Positions 32,749 to 44,282 of a stretch of DNA of 64,000 nucleotides are shown here, in pieces (position 1 is the first letter of the stretch; each line of letters starts with the position of its first letter). The stretch is from CAWAQA01 sp963784065 (lineage in GTDB: Bacteria > Acidobacteriota > Vicinamibacteria > Vicinamibacterales > UBA2999), in assembly GCA_963784065.1 (NCBI GenBank), contig CAWAQA010000003.1, forward strand, positions 868,001 through 932,000, in the 5' to 3' direction. Both the position numbers and the translations under genes were made by a program. Under the pieces are notes generated by a model. It had not been told where the DNA came from, ran no database searches, and saw nothing but the letters and a program-made list of their open reading frames with translations.

Positions 32749-35700
32749 ATGCACGCACGTATTGGTGCGCTTCTCGTGGCACTCACGCTGGCCGTTACGG
32801 GCCTCGCGACCGCGCAGGAAACGACGTCAGGCTCGATAGCCGGGCAGGTGTTGGACGCGCAGGGTCTCGGAGTGCCCGGCGCAACGGTCACCATCACATC
32901 CGAACAGGGGACAAAGGACTATGTCACCGACGCTGAGGGACGGTTCTTCGCCCCGTTTCTTCAGCCCGGCGTCTACGACGCCCGGGTCGAACTGAGCGGC
33001 TTTGCCCCTATCGAACAGCGAATGATTCAGGTGCGCCTTGGGCAGCGTGTGACGCTCACTGATCTCACTATGCGCGTCGGCGGCCTGACAGAAACGGTGC
33101 AGGTACAAGCGTCGGCACCGGTGGTCGACATCACATCGACCACGGCGGGAGGCGTGCTAACAGCGACGTGCTGGGATCGCTGCCCGTCGGCCGCAACTTC
33201 ACCGACACGTTGTACATGGTGCCTGGCGTCAGCAACAGCAGCGGCGTCGGCCAGGCGAATCCCTCGATCTCCGGCGCCAGCGGGCTGGAGAACGCCTACA
33301 TCGTCGACGGCGTCAACATTACCAACCCCGGCTTCGGTGGCGTCGGCTCTTATTCGATCACCTTTGGGTCACTCGGCTCCGGCGTCACGACGGAGTTCAT
33401 TCGTGAGACGCAGGTGAAGACCGCCGGCTTCGAAGCCGAGTACGGGCAGGCGACCGGCGGCGTCGTCAACGTCGTGACCAAGAGCGGTACAATGTGTTTC
33501 GTGGCAGCGTCTTCGGTAACCAAGCCGGGCGCGCTCGAATCGGGGTGGAAGCAGCTGGATTCGCCGAACGGTACCGTGAACGTCACCGCGACGACGACGG
33601 GACGCCGGCGTCGGCGGCGGCGGCCGCATCATCCGCGATCGGCTCTTCTTCTATGGCACCATCGATCCCTCCAGGAGTCGCACACGTTCACCGCGCCGAC
33701 CGGCTTCCCCCTCGCGAGTCTTGGTGAGGTCGATCGGAAGCGCAGCACGACGCTGTACGCCGGCAAGCTGACGTGGCAGCAGACGACGGCGCACCGCTTC
33801 GACCTGTCCGTCTTCGGCGACCCGTCGAAGGGCGAGCAGGGACCGCAGCGCGCGGCGGCAACACCGCAATGCGCTGCTGGCCGCCGATACCGGTCGCTTC
33901 AGCGAGCTCGAATACGGCACCCACAGCCAGACCGGCCGCTACGACGGCATTCTTCGCAACAGCTGGCTGCTCGAGGGTCTCATCTCGCGTTCGTCGAACA
34001 ACACGATCGAGATACCGGCGCTCCAACAGCATCAGTACTGGACACGACCGTCACCCCGAATGGGCGCTTTGGGGGGCTCGGGGCGTACGACAAGGAGCAG
34101 CCGGGCACAAACGTCCCAGTTTCAATTGAAGTCGACGAACATCGTCGAGGCGGCCGGGAATCACCAGTTCCGCTACGGCGTCGCGGTCGAGGATATCGAT
34201 TTCATTCGCGCGGGGGGGCGGACCGGTCCGTCGTTTACGTTGCCGAACGGGACGGTCACGCGCGACGGCGCCTCGGTCACCATCCTTCCCGACCCGACGT
34301 TTGGCAGGATCTACCGCGCGACGCGCGGCAACTACGGACCGTACCCGAACACGACGCAGGCGTACTCAACTTCTTCCTGCAGGACACGTGGCAGATGGGA
34401 CGACTCACGTTGCGTCCCGGCCTCCGCTATGAGCAGCAGGAACTCGTCGGCGGCGACCCGCCGCTCTGTCATGAGAACGACAGCCGGCCGGGGCTGGGCG
34501 ACGGCACCGGCGAACTCGTGCACTGCCGGTTCAAGTTCGACAACAACTGGGCTCCGCGCCTTGGCGCCACGTATGACGTGCTGGGCAACGGCCGCTCGAA
34601 AGTGTTCGCGAGCTGGGGACGATTCTACGCGCGGGTGCCAAACGATCTCGCGTCGCGGTCGCTCTCGGCCGACGCGGGCATCAGCCGCGCCGACTACTTC
34701 GATCAGGACCTGACGCGCCCCGTCCCGGAGGGCGTGCTCGCTGGCGGACAGACCCGGCACTTCATTCTGGCGGGGACGGCTGCCGCGGAATTCGACCCCG
34801 ACGCGAAAATGACGTATCTGGATGAGTTCCTCGGCGGCATCGAGTTCGAGGCGTTGACGAACATGAGCCTCGGCGTACGCTACATCCACCGCAACATGCC
34901 GCGCATCCTCGAGGACGTGGGGACGGCGCAGATGGTCCTGTACGATCTCGGCGTGCCAGGGCTCGAGAGCGTCGAATACTTCATCACCAACGTGAACGCG
35001 GACACGAGAGTATTCCCCGTGCCGGCCGGGTCGGGCATTGCTCAAGCGCACTTCGAGGATCCGGTCCACAAGTACAACGCCGTCGAGGTGACGTTCGATA
35101 AACGCTGGCGAACAACTGGTCGCTCCTCGGCTCCTACCGCTGGTCGAAGCTCGAAGGCAACTTCGAGGGGTTCTTCCGCAGCGACAGCGGGCAGTCCGAC
35201 CCGGCGATCACGTCGCTCTTCGACTTCCCGACCAACGATCCGAGCTACACGGAGATTGGCGTGCCGCAGTTCGGGTACCGCGGTGACATCCGCTTCCTCG
35301 GGTGCTCGCTTGGTTGTGGCACGCTGCCCAACGACCGCACGCACCAGGTGAAAGTGTTCGGCACGACGTCGTGGCGTGACGTGAATTTCGGCATCGGCGT
35401 GAACGCGGGGTCCGGCAAGTCACTGACCGACCTCGCTGCGAATCCGAACTACGCGACCGACGGCGAGATCCCGGTGTCGATCCGCGGCGGCGGCTTCCAA
35501 ACGGTTGACGGCATCAAGGAGCGGTCGCCGATGGAGTTCGGCATCGACCTCCACGCCGATTACTCGTTGAACATCGGCGGCGGCCGCAACGTCACGCTGC
35601 TTGCCGATCTCTTCAATCTGACGAACCGGCGTGCGGCGACCGACTACGACTACTGCAGCGACACGACGTTCGGCGGCAGCAACCCGAACTTCGGGCAGGC

Positions 35701-35779
35701 TATCAATGGCTGTTCCGGAGTAATTCCCTCTTACCAGGCGCCGTTCGCGACCCGCGTCGGCGTCCGGTTCGACTGGTAA
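32749..35779 (+). CDS. Oar-like TonB-dependent receptor, frameshifted (copy 4)
   Basis: The ATG at 32749 follows AAGGAGAG by eight bases. Signal peptide (RIGALLVALTLAVTGLATAQ), carboxypeptidase-regulatory domain (SGSIAGQVLDAQGLGVPGAT), plug (LPVGRNFTDTLYMVPGVSN, YIVDGVNITNPGFGGV, AEYGQATGGVVNVVTKSG) and barrel ending ATRVGVRFDW with terminal Trp. About 1,010 residues when repaired. Breaks near 33170, 33490, 33600, 33870, 34035, 34360 and 35105. It is followed 100 bases later by a TPR protein gene on the same strand, a pairing common in this phylum. Confidence 0.82.
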
Positions 35780-35880
35780 TCTGCAGCCGCACGCATACCC
35801 CCGGGGGCCACGGCGACGTGGCCCCCTTTCACTTTGCGCACGCAACGGAGCAAACACAGCAGCCTCGATCAGGAGGCACC

Positions 35881-36636
35881 ATGCACGCCAGGCTGATCCC
35901 TTTACTCCTCTCATCGTTGCTCGTCACGGTCCTGCCGTTGCGCGCGCAGATCGTCTCTGAACAGGCGCAGCGCGAAGCGCTGCAGTTCTACCGCGCCGGA
36001 CAGGAATTCCTGTCGAGTGAGGAGTTCGAGAAAGCGGCCGAGTCATTTCGGAAGGCGATCGACAAAGACCCGCTCCTCGCCCTGGCGCACTATGGCCTCG
36101 GGCAGTCGTACATGGCGCTTAGGCGATATGCGAGCGCCATTGTCGCGTTCACCGACTGCCGCGACACGTATGCACGGCTGGCGGGAATGGCGCTGAGCGA
36201 CACTGTCTCGGCGAATCAGCGGCGCGAGGACGAGATCCGCGAGATTCGCGATTCCATTCGCATGTTTCGAAGCACTCGCGTCAAGACCGCCAACCCCTCC
36301 GACACGAACCCCTACGTCCTGCAGCTCGAATCGCGGCTGCGCGATCTCGAGAAGCAGCGGCAAAGCGGCGTCGAAACGACTAAGCCGCCCGGGGAAGTAT
36401 CGCTCGCGCTCGGCAGCGCCTACTTTCGCAACAACCAGCGTGCCGAGGCCGAACGCGAATGGAGGGTGGCGATCGAGACCAAGCCGAGTCTCGGTGAGGC
36501 GCACAACAACTTGGCTGTCGTCTACATGCTGACGATGCGGAAGAAGGAGGCGGAGAACGCCGTCCGTGAGGCCGAACGCGCCGGCTTCCGCGTCAACCCC
36601 CAACTGAAGGAAGACATCCGGAGAATGAGCTCGTGA
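35881..36636 (+). CDS. Exported tetratricopeptide-repeat protein
   Basis: 251 residues, intact; ATG preceded by GGAGGCACC. Signal peptide to LPLRAQ (about residue 22). Two TPR clusters are evident: residues about 32-80 (AGQEFLSSEEFEKAAESFRK, DPLLALAHYGLGQSYMALRR) and 175-240 (GSAYFRNNQRAEAEREWRVA, NLAVVYMLTMRKKEAENAVR), with a charged linker between them. TPR proteins mediate protein contacts. Its position just after a TonB receptor suggests a periplasmic partner of that uptake system, but no direct evidence exists. Confidence 0.85.
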   Translation: MHARLIPLLLSSLLVTVLPLRAQIVSEQAQREALQFYRAGQEFLSSEEFEKAAESFRKAIDKDPLLALAHYGLGQSYMALRRYASAIVAFTDCRDTYARLAGMALSDTVSANQRREDEIREIRDSIRMFRSTRVKTANPSDTNPYVLQLESRLRDLEKQRQSGVETTKPPGEVSLALGSAYFRNNQRAEAEREWRVAIETKPSLGEAHNNLAVVYMLTMRKKEAENAVREAERAGFRVNPQLKEDIRRMSS

Positions 36637-37123
36637 TGAACCTTCGGTCTGCACACCCTGCGCGAACGCCGCGCTGACGCCGAGCGCCAGGGCGGCCGCG
36701 ACACACCGCATACGGAACGATCACGAGGAGCCACTGACCGTTGCCGGGCGCCAGGTGAGGGCAGGTCGATGCTTGGATTGAGTCGTCGAATCTCGGCCGT
36801 GGATCCGGCTTCCGTAGTAACTGGAGCCGTCCGCCCCTAGCCTTTCGGAGGGCCGCGGCCTGCACGCGAGCTCGGAGGCAAGGGCTGATGAACGATGGCT
36901 GGAGCCCACCAACGCCCCTCGTGAAACTTCCCCCGCCATTGCATTGAGGCATTAATCGTCTTAGCCCACCCTGAATATCGACAAGCGGTCCACCGGAAAA
37001 TTGAACCAGTGCTCCGACGTTCTGGATCAGAGAGTGACCGGGACGTTAGCGCATACGCTGGTGTCCCTTAGAGTCCACTAGTTGGTCGCAAAATACTGGC
37101 ATAGTGAGTGCTCACCCAAATGG
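36637..37123. other. Spacer, no convincing gene
   Basis: Nearly 490 bases between the TPR gene and the last receptor. Frames on both strands are short and have no recognisable motif. There is no long repeat. The last 120 bases (CAAAATACTGGCATAGTGAGTGCTCACC at 37088-37115) are richer in A and T and contain the dyad GTGAGTGCTCAC, so they may hold the promoter and an operator of the receptor gene. Confidence 0.4.
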
Positions 37124-40041
37124 ATGGACTTCAGGCAGCGGCAGCGAGTTTCGCGGACCCAGAACCTGATCGGTGTGCTTGGCCTTGTTCTCTGCGCATC
37201 GATTGCTACGGCAAGCCAAGGTGTCCAGACCGGCATTGCCCGCGGGACGGTGACGGATGCGCAGAGCCTTCCGCTGCCGGGCGTTGCCGTCACAGTCTCG
37301 TCACCCTCGCTGCAAGGGCAGCGGACGGTCGTCACCGAGGGGGACGGGAGCTATGTGCTACGCCAGCTTCCGGCGGGTGAGTACACGATTACACTCGAGC
37401 TGTCGTCCTTTGCGACGACGAGACTCACCACGACCATTCCGCTCGGCGGCGTCGTCGAGCAGAACGTGACGCTGCAGGCCATCGGCGTCACGGAGCAGGT
37501 CACGGTCGTCGCCGAGACACCGCCGCCGCTCGCCGCCCCGTCGGTAGGATTGAACATTACCCAGGACGAAGTCGAGGCGCTCGCCACGTCGCGTACGCTC
37601 CAGGGCATTGCCACGCTGTCGCCGGGTGTCAACGACAACTCCCCGAACACGAATCAACTAGTCATCAACGGCGCCTTCGCGTTCGACAACGCCTTCATGC
37701 TCAATGGCGTGGACGTGAACGACAACCTGTTCGGCTCGCCGCAGGATCTGTTCATCGAAGATGCGATCGAAGAGACGCAGGTACTCACCTCCGGGATTTC
37801 CGCGGAGTACGGCCGATTCTCGGGCGGCGTGGTCAACGCCATCACCAAGAGCGGCGGCAACACGTTCTCCGGCAGTCTGCGCTTAAACATCACGAATCCT
37901 TCGTGGACGCGCGAAACACCGTTCGAGGAGGAGAACGAGATCGAACGCGAGAGCAACATCAACCAGACGTGGGAGGGGACCTTCGGCGGGCCGATTCTCA
38001 GGGATCGCGTCTGGTTCTTCGGCGCCGGCCGCCGGGCCAACCTGGCGACGAGCAATACGTTCAACCAGACGGGGATTCCATATGGTGAAGAGGACAACAA
38101 TTGGCGCGCCGAGGCGAAGGTGACCGCCACGCCGATGGCCAACCAGACTTCCAGGGCGGCTACCTGAACAACCATCGCGAGATCAGCAACACCCCGTCGT
38201 TCGACTTCTCGATCGATCCGCTGACACTGGCCACGCAGAAGCTGCCGAACTGGTACGCATTCGGCAATTACCGGGGCGTCCTTCGGTCCGAACTGCTGTT
38301 CGAGGCGCAGGTGTCCGAACGGCGCTACAAGTTCGACGGCGTCGGCGGCACCAGCACCGCGATTGTGGACTCGCCCTTCATCACCCTGACGCAGGACCTC
38401 GCGCATTACAATGCGCCCTACTTTGACGCCACCGATCCCGAGCAGCGGAACAACCGGCAGATCAACGCCAGTCTGACGTCCTTTCTCGAAGGCCGCGGCC
38501 GGCATGAGATCAAGGGCGGTTACGAGTGGTATCGCAGCCAGAACACCGGCGGCAACTCACAGTCGGCGACGAGTTACGTCTTCGATGCGGACTACGCCAT
38601 CGATGCCGCCGGCAACGCCCTGCGGGACGCATCGGGCCGGCTGATCCCGGTGTTCGTTCCGGGAGACAACGCTGCTCGAGAACTGGCTGGCGGTCCGTGG
38701 CGCCGAGCTCAACGTCGACACGCAGTCGTTCTTTGCGCAGGATCACTGGACGATCAACCGTTACCTTTCAGCAGACCTTGGCGTGCGCTACGAGCGTGTA
38801 CGCAGCGAGGCCACTGGCGGCATCGTCGGCGTCGACACGGACACGGTGGTGCCGCGGCTCGCGCTGTCTACGACCCGCTGGCGAACGGCAGCGTGGTGTT
38901 CCACGGCACCTACGGTCACTACGCCGGGAGGTACAACGAAGCGCAGATCGGCGGCAACACGAATGTCGGCAACCCCGACGAGACGATCGGGTTCTACGTC
39001 GGGCCTGCCGGTCAGGGAGTCGGATTCGCCCCCGGGCTGAATCCTGCCAACTACGAGATCAATTTCGGCCAGTTCCCGACGGCCAACGTCATCTTCGAGG
39101 AAGGACTCTCCTCGCCGACGACGCGCGAGTTCACCCTATCCGGCGGCGGATCGTTGGGCCAACGTGCCTATGGTGAGGCTACGTACATCTGGCGCAAGAC
39201 CTACAATCTGCTCGAAGACTTTATCGAGTTGCCGAACGGGTTCACCGACGTCAACCGCGAAGGGATCGATTTCGGCACGTTCACGAACATCGTCTACCGC
39301 AACAGCGATATTCCGACACGCCAGTATCAAGCGTTTGTGCTGCAGGGCCGCTATCGCGTACGCGCCAACTGGACCGCGAACGCGTCGTGGACGATGCAGC
39401 TGAAAAACGAGGGCAATTACGAAGGCGAGAACGCAAACCAGCCCGGGGCGACGGGACAGATCGGAGACTTCCCGGAAGCGTTCAGCGCCGAACGCCATTT
39501 CCCGATCGGGCGTCTGCAGAGTGCGCAGCGCCATCGCGCGCGGCTGTGGACGATCTACGACTTCAGTCGTGGGCGATTCGGCGGAGTCTCGCTGTCCGCG
39601 CTGTGGCGCATCGAGTCCGGCCAGGTGTACAGCCTCTCCGCCACCGGCGTTCCGCTCACGCCCCGCCAGGAGGAACTGCTCGCCGAGTACCCGGATGCGC
39701 CGTCGGATCAGACCTTGTACTTCGGGGAACGGGGTTCCGAAACGTTTCCCGGCTACGGCGCGATGGACGTGTCAGTCAACTATGACGTACCCGTGTTCCG
39801 GACGCTGCGACCGTGGGTGAAGCTCGATTTCTTCAACATCTTCGACAACACCAAGACCATCGGCTTCAACACCAGCACCCGGCCGGACCCGAACTCGCCG
39901 CGCGACGCGCTCGGGCTGCCGACTGGGTTCATCCGTGGCGAGAGCTTTGGCGAGCCCCAGGCAACCACTGATTTCCCGGTGGCGATTGCCGGTAACAACG
40001 GGGGCCGCGCCTTCCGCATGGCGTTCGGCTTCCGCTTCTAG
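37124..40041 (+). CDS. Oar-like TonB-dependent receptor, frameshifted (copy 5)
   Basis: The Met at 37124 gives a signal segment (NLIGVLGLVLCASIATASQG). Then come a carboxypeptidase-regulatory domain (IARGTVTDAQSLPLPGVAV), a plug (NQLVINGAFAFDNAFMLNGV, EDAIEETQVLTSGISAEYG, FSGGVVNAITKSGGNTFSGS) and a barrel that ends RAFRMAFGFRF. About 970 residues after repair; breaks near 38155, 38680 and 38870. The plug is the closest relative in the window of the orphan fragment at 32196-32490. A non-ATG start upstream (TTG at 37082) is possible but less likely. Imports an unknown ligand. Confidence 0.82.
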
Positions 40042-40096
40042 CGGAGGTTCCACTCGCGGCGACCACTGTGGTTCGTCGCAGTGAAGAGCGCCGCGG

Positions 40097-41609
40097 CTAC
40101 GGCTCCTGCGTATCGATCTGGGCGCGCTGCAGCTTCCCGCTGAAATCCACGTAAACCGACTTCCACTCCGAGAACACGTCGAGCGCGGCGGTGCCGGCTT
40201 CGCGGTGGCCGTTGCCTGTGGCCTTGGTGCCGCCGAACGGCAGGTGCACCTCCGCACCGATCGTCGGAGCGTTCACGTAGAAGATGCCGGTGTACATGTC
40301 GCGCATGGCGCTGAACGCCGTGTTGACATCGCGCGTGTAGATTGACGCGGACAAGCCGGTACTGGACGCCGTTCCCGATCGCGATCGCCTCGTCGAGCGA
40401 TCGGCAGCGCATCACGGAGACCACCGGCCCGAAGATCTCCTCCTGCGCGATGCGCATCCCGGGATCGACGTCGCCGAAGATCGTGGGCTCGTGAAAGTAG
40501 CCGCGCGCGTAATCGCCGGCGTCGAGCCTGCGGCCGCCGGTGACGAGCGTGGCTCCCTCCTGCCGGCCGATGTCCACGTACTTCATCACCGTCTGGAGCT
40601 GCGACTCGCTCACGAGGGGCCCCACCTGGACCTGCTCGTCGAGGCCGTTGCCAACCCGCAGGCCGCGGGCGCGCCGCGCGAACTCCTTGACGAACGCGTC
40701 ATACACCTTCTCGTGAACGACGACGCGGCTGGCAGCCGTGCAGCGCTGGCCCGTGGTCCCGAACCCTCCCCACAGACACCCTTCCACCGCGAGCTCGAGC
40801 TGGGCGTCGTCCATGATGACGATCACGTTCTTCCCGCCCATCTCGAGGTGTACCTTCTTGAATCCGGGCGCTGCGTTCTGATTGACGACACGCCCGACCG
40901 CGGTGGATCCGGTGAACGATACGACGCGGACGCTGTCGTGCGTGGACAGGCGGGTGCCGACGTCAGGTCCACCGGTGATCAGGTTGACGACGCCCGGCGG
41001 GATCCCCGCCTCGTCGAGCGCCTCGACGAAATGGACGGCCGAAAGCGGCGTCAGCGTCGCCGGCTTGAGCACCGCGGTGTTGCCGCAGACGAGCGCGGGA
41101 ACGACCTTCCACGACGGGATCGCCATCGGAAAGTTCCACGGCGTGATCATCGAGCACACACCGAGGGGCTGGCGGACGGACATGGCGAACTTGTCGCGCA
41201 GCTCCGAGGGCACCGTCTGGCCGTACTGGCGGCGGCCTTCGCCCGCCATGAAGTAGGTCATGTCGATCGCTTCCTGGACGTCGCCGCGCGTCTCCTGCAG
41301 CACCTTGCCCATCTCGCGCGTCATGTCGCGGGCGTACGCCTCCTTGCGGTCGAGGAAGATCTGCGCGGCGCGGAAGAGGATCTCGGCACGCCGCGGCGCG
41401 GGCACGAGGCGCCACGACTCGTAGGCGCGGGCGGCGGCGGCGAGCGCGGCGTCCGCGTCCTCGACCGTGGACTCCTGGAAGACGCCGATGAGATCGTCGG
41501 CGTCCGCGGGATTGCGGTTCTCGAACGTACGGCCGCCAGGAGACGGCGCCCACTCGCCGCCGATGAAGTTGCCCCAGGTGCGCACGGCTTCACGCGTTTT
41601 CGTCGGCAT
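40097..41609 (-). CDS. NAD(P)-dependent aldehyde dehydrogenase, one frameshift
   Basis: About 503 residues after repair, the normal family length. Motifs: TPWNFPMAIPSWKVVPALV, SFTGSTAVG (cofactor loop), the catalytic Glu in HLEMGGKNVIVI, the catalytic Cys in GTTGQRCTAASRV, and EEIFGPVVSV. One inserted C near 40355 shifts the frame, after which GLSASIYTRDVNTAFSAM to QIDTQEP continues. The ending PFGGTKATGNGHREAGTAAL resembles alpha-aminoadipic semialdehyde (ALDH7) or related enzymes. It converges with the receptor gene with a 55-base gap. Substrate unknown. Confidence 0.88.
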
Positions 41610-41904
41610 AACGTTCACAGAGTGCCGGATCCCGATCGACAGGCGCAAGCGGACTGTGCCGCAACGGCTCAGGGTGGCCGCTTTTGCCACATCTGACGCG
41701 CCGCCGACTCACAGGCACCGTTCCGAGACAAGATGCCGGAAACAAACGGTTTACGGTTCAGCGGTCATTTTCAGGACCGATTACGACTCCCGAGGACAGT
41801 TCGGGGCGGGAAGCGAAATCCCGGCAAGAGTTCCCTTTTATTGCCAGTCTTGCGCGTGGCACGAATCCTGAATTCACAATCGCGCAGAAGGGCGGGTTAC
41901 TCAG

Positions 41905-42279
41905 ATGGACACGAACCGAATCGCCGCCACACCGGTCCAGAAAGTGGTTGTGGTGAACGGCAACACCGAAGTCCTCGGGATGCTCGAGACGGTGCTCGAC
42001 GCGGGCCGGTACGACATGGTGTTCGTGGAATCCAGCGAACGCGCCTACTCGCAAATCAAGAGGGTGGTGCCGAACCTGGTCATCCTGTGCGCCCGGATCG
42101 AGCGTCTCGAAGGGTTTCAGTTGTTGACGATGCTCAAGCTGGATCCGGACACCCGCGAGATTCCGGTGTTGACCTACACGACCGAGTCCGAGGGGCAGGA
42201 TTTCGATACAGCAATCGCCCAGCTGGCCGAGGACGAGGATGACCTGTTCCCGTCGAGGCCGGCGCTGCGGATGAACTAG
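41905..42279 (+). CDS. Degenerate receiver-domain protein lacking the phosphoacceptor
   Basis: 124 residues with the receiver fold: KVVVVNGNTEVLGMLETVLD, then PNLVILCARIERLEGFQLL and KLDPDTREIPVLTYTTES. The Asp pair that binds magnesium is replaced by Asn-Gly and the phosphorylated Asp by Cys in VILCARI, so it cannot be phosphorylated in the usual way. The conserved Thr remains. It is a stand-alone domain with an acidic tail (LAEDEDDL). It probably acts by protein contact. The PilZ gene lies 117 bases downstream on the same strand. Confidence 0.8.
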   Translation: MDTNRIAATPVQKVVVVNGNTEVLGMLETVLDAGRYDMVFVESSERAYSQIKRVVPNLVILCARIERLEGFQLLTMLKLDPDTREIPVLTYTTESEGQDFDTAIAQLAEDEDDLFPSRPALRMN

Positions 42280-42396
42280 CCCGCTCGACAGTACGGAATA
42301 CATCGCACAAGACGACTTCGTTCTCAAAAGACGACTTCGCAGCGCGGGGGCCCGAGCCCCCGCGTTGTCTGTACGGCCATGCTATATTCCGCCGCG

Positions 42397-42748
42397 ATGG
42401 AGGAGGACAAGCGCGACACGGAACGCGTGGTGGTTCTCGGCGAGTTGCAGGCCGAAATCATGGTCTTCCAGCCCATGCTCATCCGGGAAATCAGCCGCTC
42501 CGGCGCTACCGCCGAGACCCGTTTTCCCCTGCATCTCAACTCCCTGCACGACGTCCGGCTCACGCTCGGCCGCAAGCTCCGTCATCCTCAAAGGGCGCGT
42601 CGTCCACTCCCGCATCAGCGACGTCGACCAGGACATCGTCACCTACCGCACCGGCCTGGAGTTCGTCGAGATCTCCGAGCGCGTGGCCGATGTCATCGCA
42701 CAGTTTCTGGACGAAGTGAAAGCGCACCGCGCCTCGATGCAGCGGTAG
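42397..42748 (+). CDS. PilZ-domain protein, one frameshift
   Basis: Start MEEDKRDTERVVV contains RxxxR (RDTER), the first c-di-GMP-binding motif of PilZ. EISRSGATAETRF fits the second, D/NxSxxG. One indel near 42577 breaks the frame after LTLGRK, then SVILKGRVVHSRISDVDQD and GLEFVEISERVADVIAQFLD complete the barrel and C-terminal helix. About 116 residues, a normal single PilZ domain. PilZ domains change conformation on binding cyclic di-GMP and usually control motility, polysaccharide or gene expression. Its likely partner is the adjoining receiver-like protein. Confidence 0.78.
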
Positions 42749-42774
42749 GTCCGGAGTCTGCCGGCGCGGGAGGA

Positions 42775-42880
42775 TCCGTGTCGGTGCGGGCTCGGATTCT
42801 GGCCGGGGCGACACGAATTCCTGTCGGCGCAGGCTCGAATTTTCGTCGGTTCAGGCTGAATTCTTGTCGGCGCCGGTAAG
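42775..42880. repeat. Degenerate 21-22 bp tandem repeat
   Basis: About four and a half units of the pattern (C/T)TGTCGG(C/T)GC(A/G)GGCT(C)GAATTC: TGTCGGTGCGGGCTCGGATTC, TGGCCGGGGCGACACGAATTC, CTGTCGGCGCAGGCTCGAATT, TTCGTCGGTTCAGGCTGAATTC, TTGTCGGCGCCGG. The units are not exact. The tract lies in the convergent gap between the PilZ gene and the M28 peptidase gene. No protein frame is continuous over it. Confidence 0.6.
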
Positions 42881-42889
42881 AAGTCCTTA

Positions 42890-44243
42890 CTAAGGAGCCA
42901 GCGTCTTGATCTGGATGTTGGCCCGAGGCGGGTTGACGTAGGCGGTGACGAGGCTCTCGTGACCGCCGGGAGCGACGGCGGCGACGCCGAACACGTAGTC
43001 GTCAATCGACACGTTCGCCATCACGTGCTCTGTCACGTTGCCGACGAGCGCACTATGGGCCCAGTCGGGCGTCCAGGCCGGACGCCAGTAGACGCGGTAG
43101 CCCACGGCGCCCGGCGATGCCTTCCACTGCAGCCGCGCATCGTAGCCTGACGGGTCGCGGCCGAGCGTCGGCAGCCCCCGTTCGTTGACCACGACAGGGG
43201 CGGGCGGCGCCAGCGCCAGGGTTGCCATGGCGGCCGCATTGACTCGCGCGTTGCGCGCCAGATATGAGAACGAGACGCCGTCGATCGTGTCGTTGACGGT
43301 GTGCTGCTTCGCGTAGTTCTCGTTGGCCTCGGTGAAACGGACGCCGGTGAACCCATGCTGGTTGAAGGCGGTGTGGTCGCCGCCGCGGCCGAACCGATCG
43401 TGCCGTGCGACGAGCTCGACGCGGTGCGAGGGGACGTAGCGCGCCGCAGCCGCACGGACGTGCCGCGCCAGGTGCCGCGACGGCGAGTCTTCCGGTCCGT
43501 CTGCGAACACCCGCAGCGTCTCGGCATTCACGATCCCGTTCCCCCCAACCGCCCCGCCCACGATGTCGTTGTTGAGGACCGCCTCGATGGGCGTCTTCTC
43601 CGCCGCCGCCTTCGCGGCGTGCAGCGCCGCGCCGACAAGCCCTTCTTCCTCTCCGGCAAAAGCGATGAACACCAGCGTCGCGTCGAATTCAATCCCGCTC
43701 TCCGCAAATACCCGCGCGAGCTCCATCGTCAGCACCGTGCCGCTGCCATCGTCGTTGGCGCCGGGTGCGGGATTGTCGTACACATTCCAGTGCACGCCCG
43801 CGGCGCCCGCCGTCACCCGTCGCGCCCGGCGGGTTCACGACCCGCGCGACGGTGTCGTAGTGTGCGCCGACGTAAATACGCCGAGGCGACCGGCCCGGCA
43901 GCACCGCCATCACATTTCGCAGCTCCACGGCGCGTGGAATGCGGTCGCCCTGCGGCGCCACCTGGTAGGTATCGAAGCTGACCTGAAGGCGCGGGCTCGC
44001 GCGCTTCAACTCGTTGAAGATCCACTGGCGCGCCGCCCCGATGCCTTTGCCGTTCGGGTCCGGATCGGACAAGAGAAACCGCGTCTCGAACGTGACCAGG
44101 TGCGTGAGCAGCGAGGTGAGCCGCTCCTCGGACACCTGCGAAACGAGCTGCACGACGCGCGGGTCGATGTCGGTCTGCTGCGCGCGGGCCGCGGTGGTCG
44201 CCACGGCGAGGCAGGCGGCCGTGAGAAGGATGGATTTGAACAT
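42890..44243 (-). CDS. Exported M28-family metallopeptidase with C-terminal fibronectin-type domain, one frameshift
   Basis: Signal peptide (SILLTAACLAVATTAARAQ). Zinc ligands of the M28 aminopeptidase fold are visible: His in YVGAHYDTVA, bridging Asp in PAPGANDDGSGT, catalytic Glu pair in FAGEEEGLVGAALHA, Asp in LNNDIVGGA and a late His in YAKQHTVNDTIDG. The frame breaks near 43820, within GAAGVHWNVY. The last 95 residues (GYDARLQWKASPGAVGYRVY to TAYVNPP) form a fibronectin type III-like domain. It trims N-terminal residues from peptides outside the cell. About 450 residues. Confidence 0.87.
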
Positions 44244-44282
44244 GCGCTGGAGCCGGGAGAGTGGAGGCCGGCGAGCGAGAGA

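Noticed and set aside
37082..37123. Upstream TTG start for the last receptor
   Set aside because: It would add 14 polar residues before the signal sequence (VAKYWHSECSPKW) and lacks a ribosome site; Met at 37124 leaves a better export signal.
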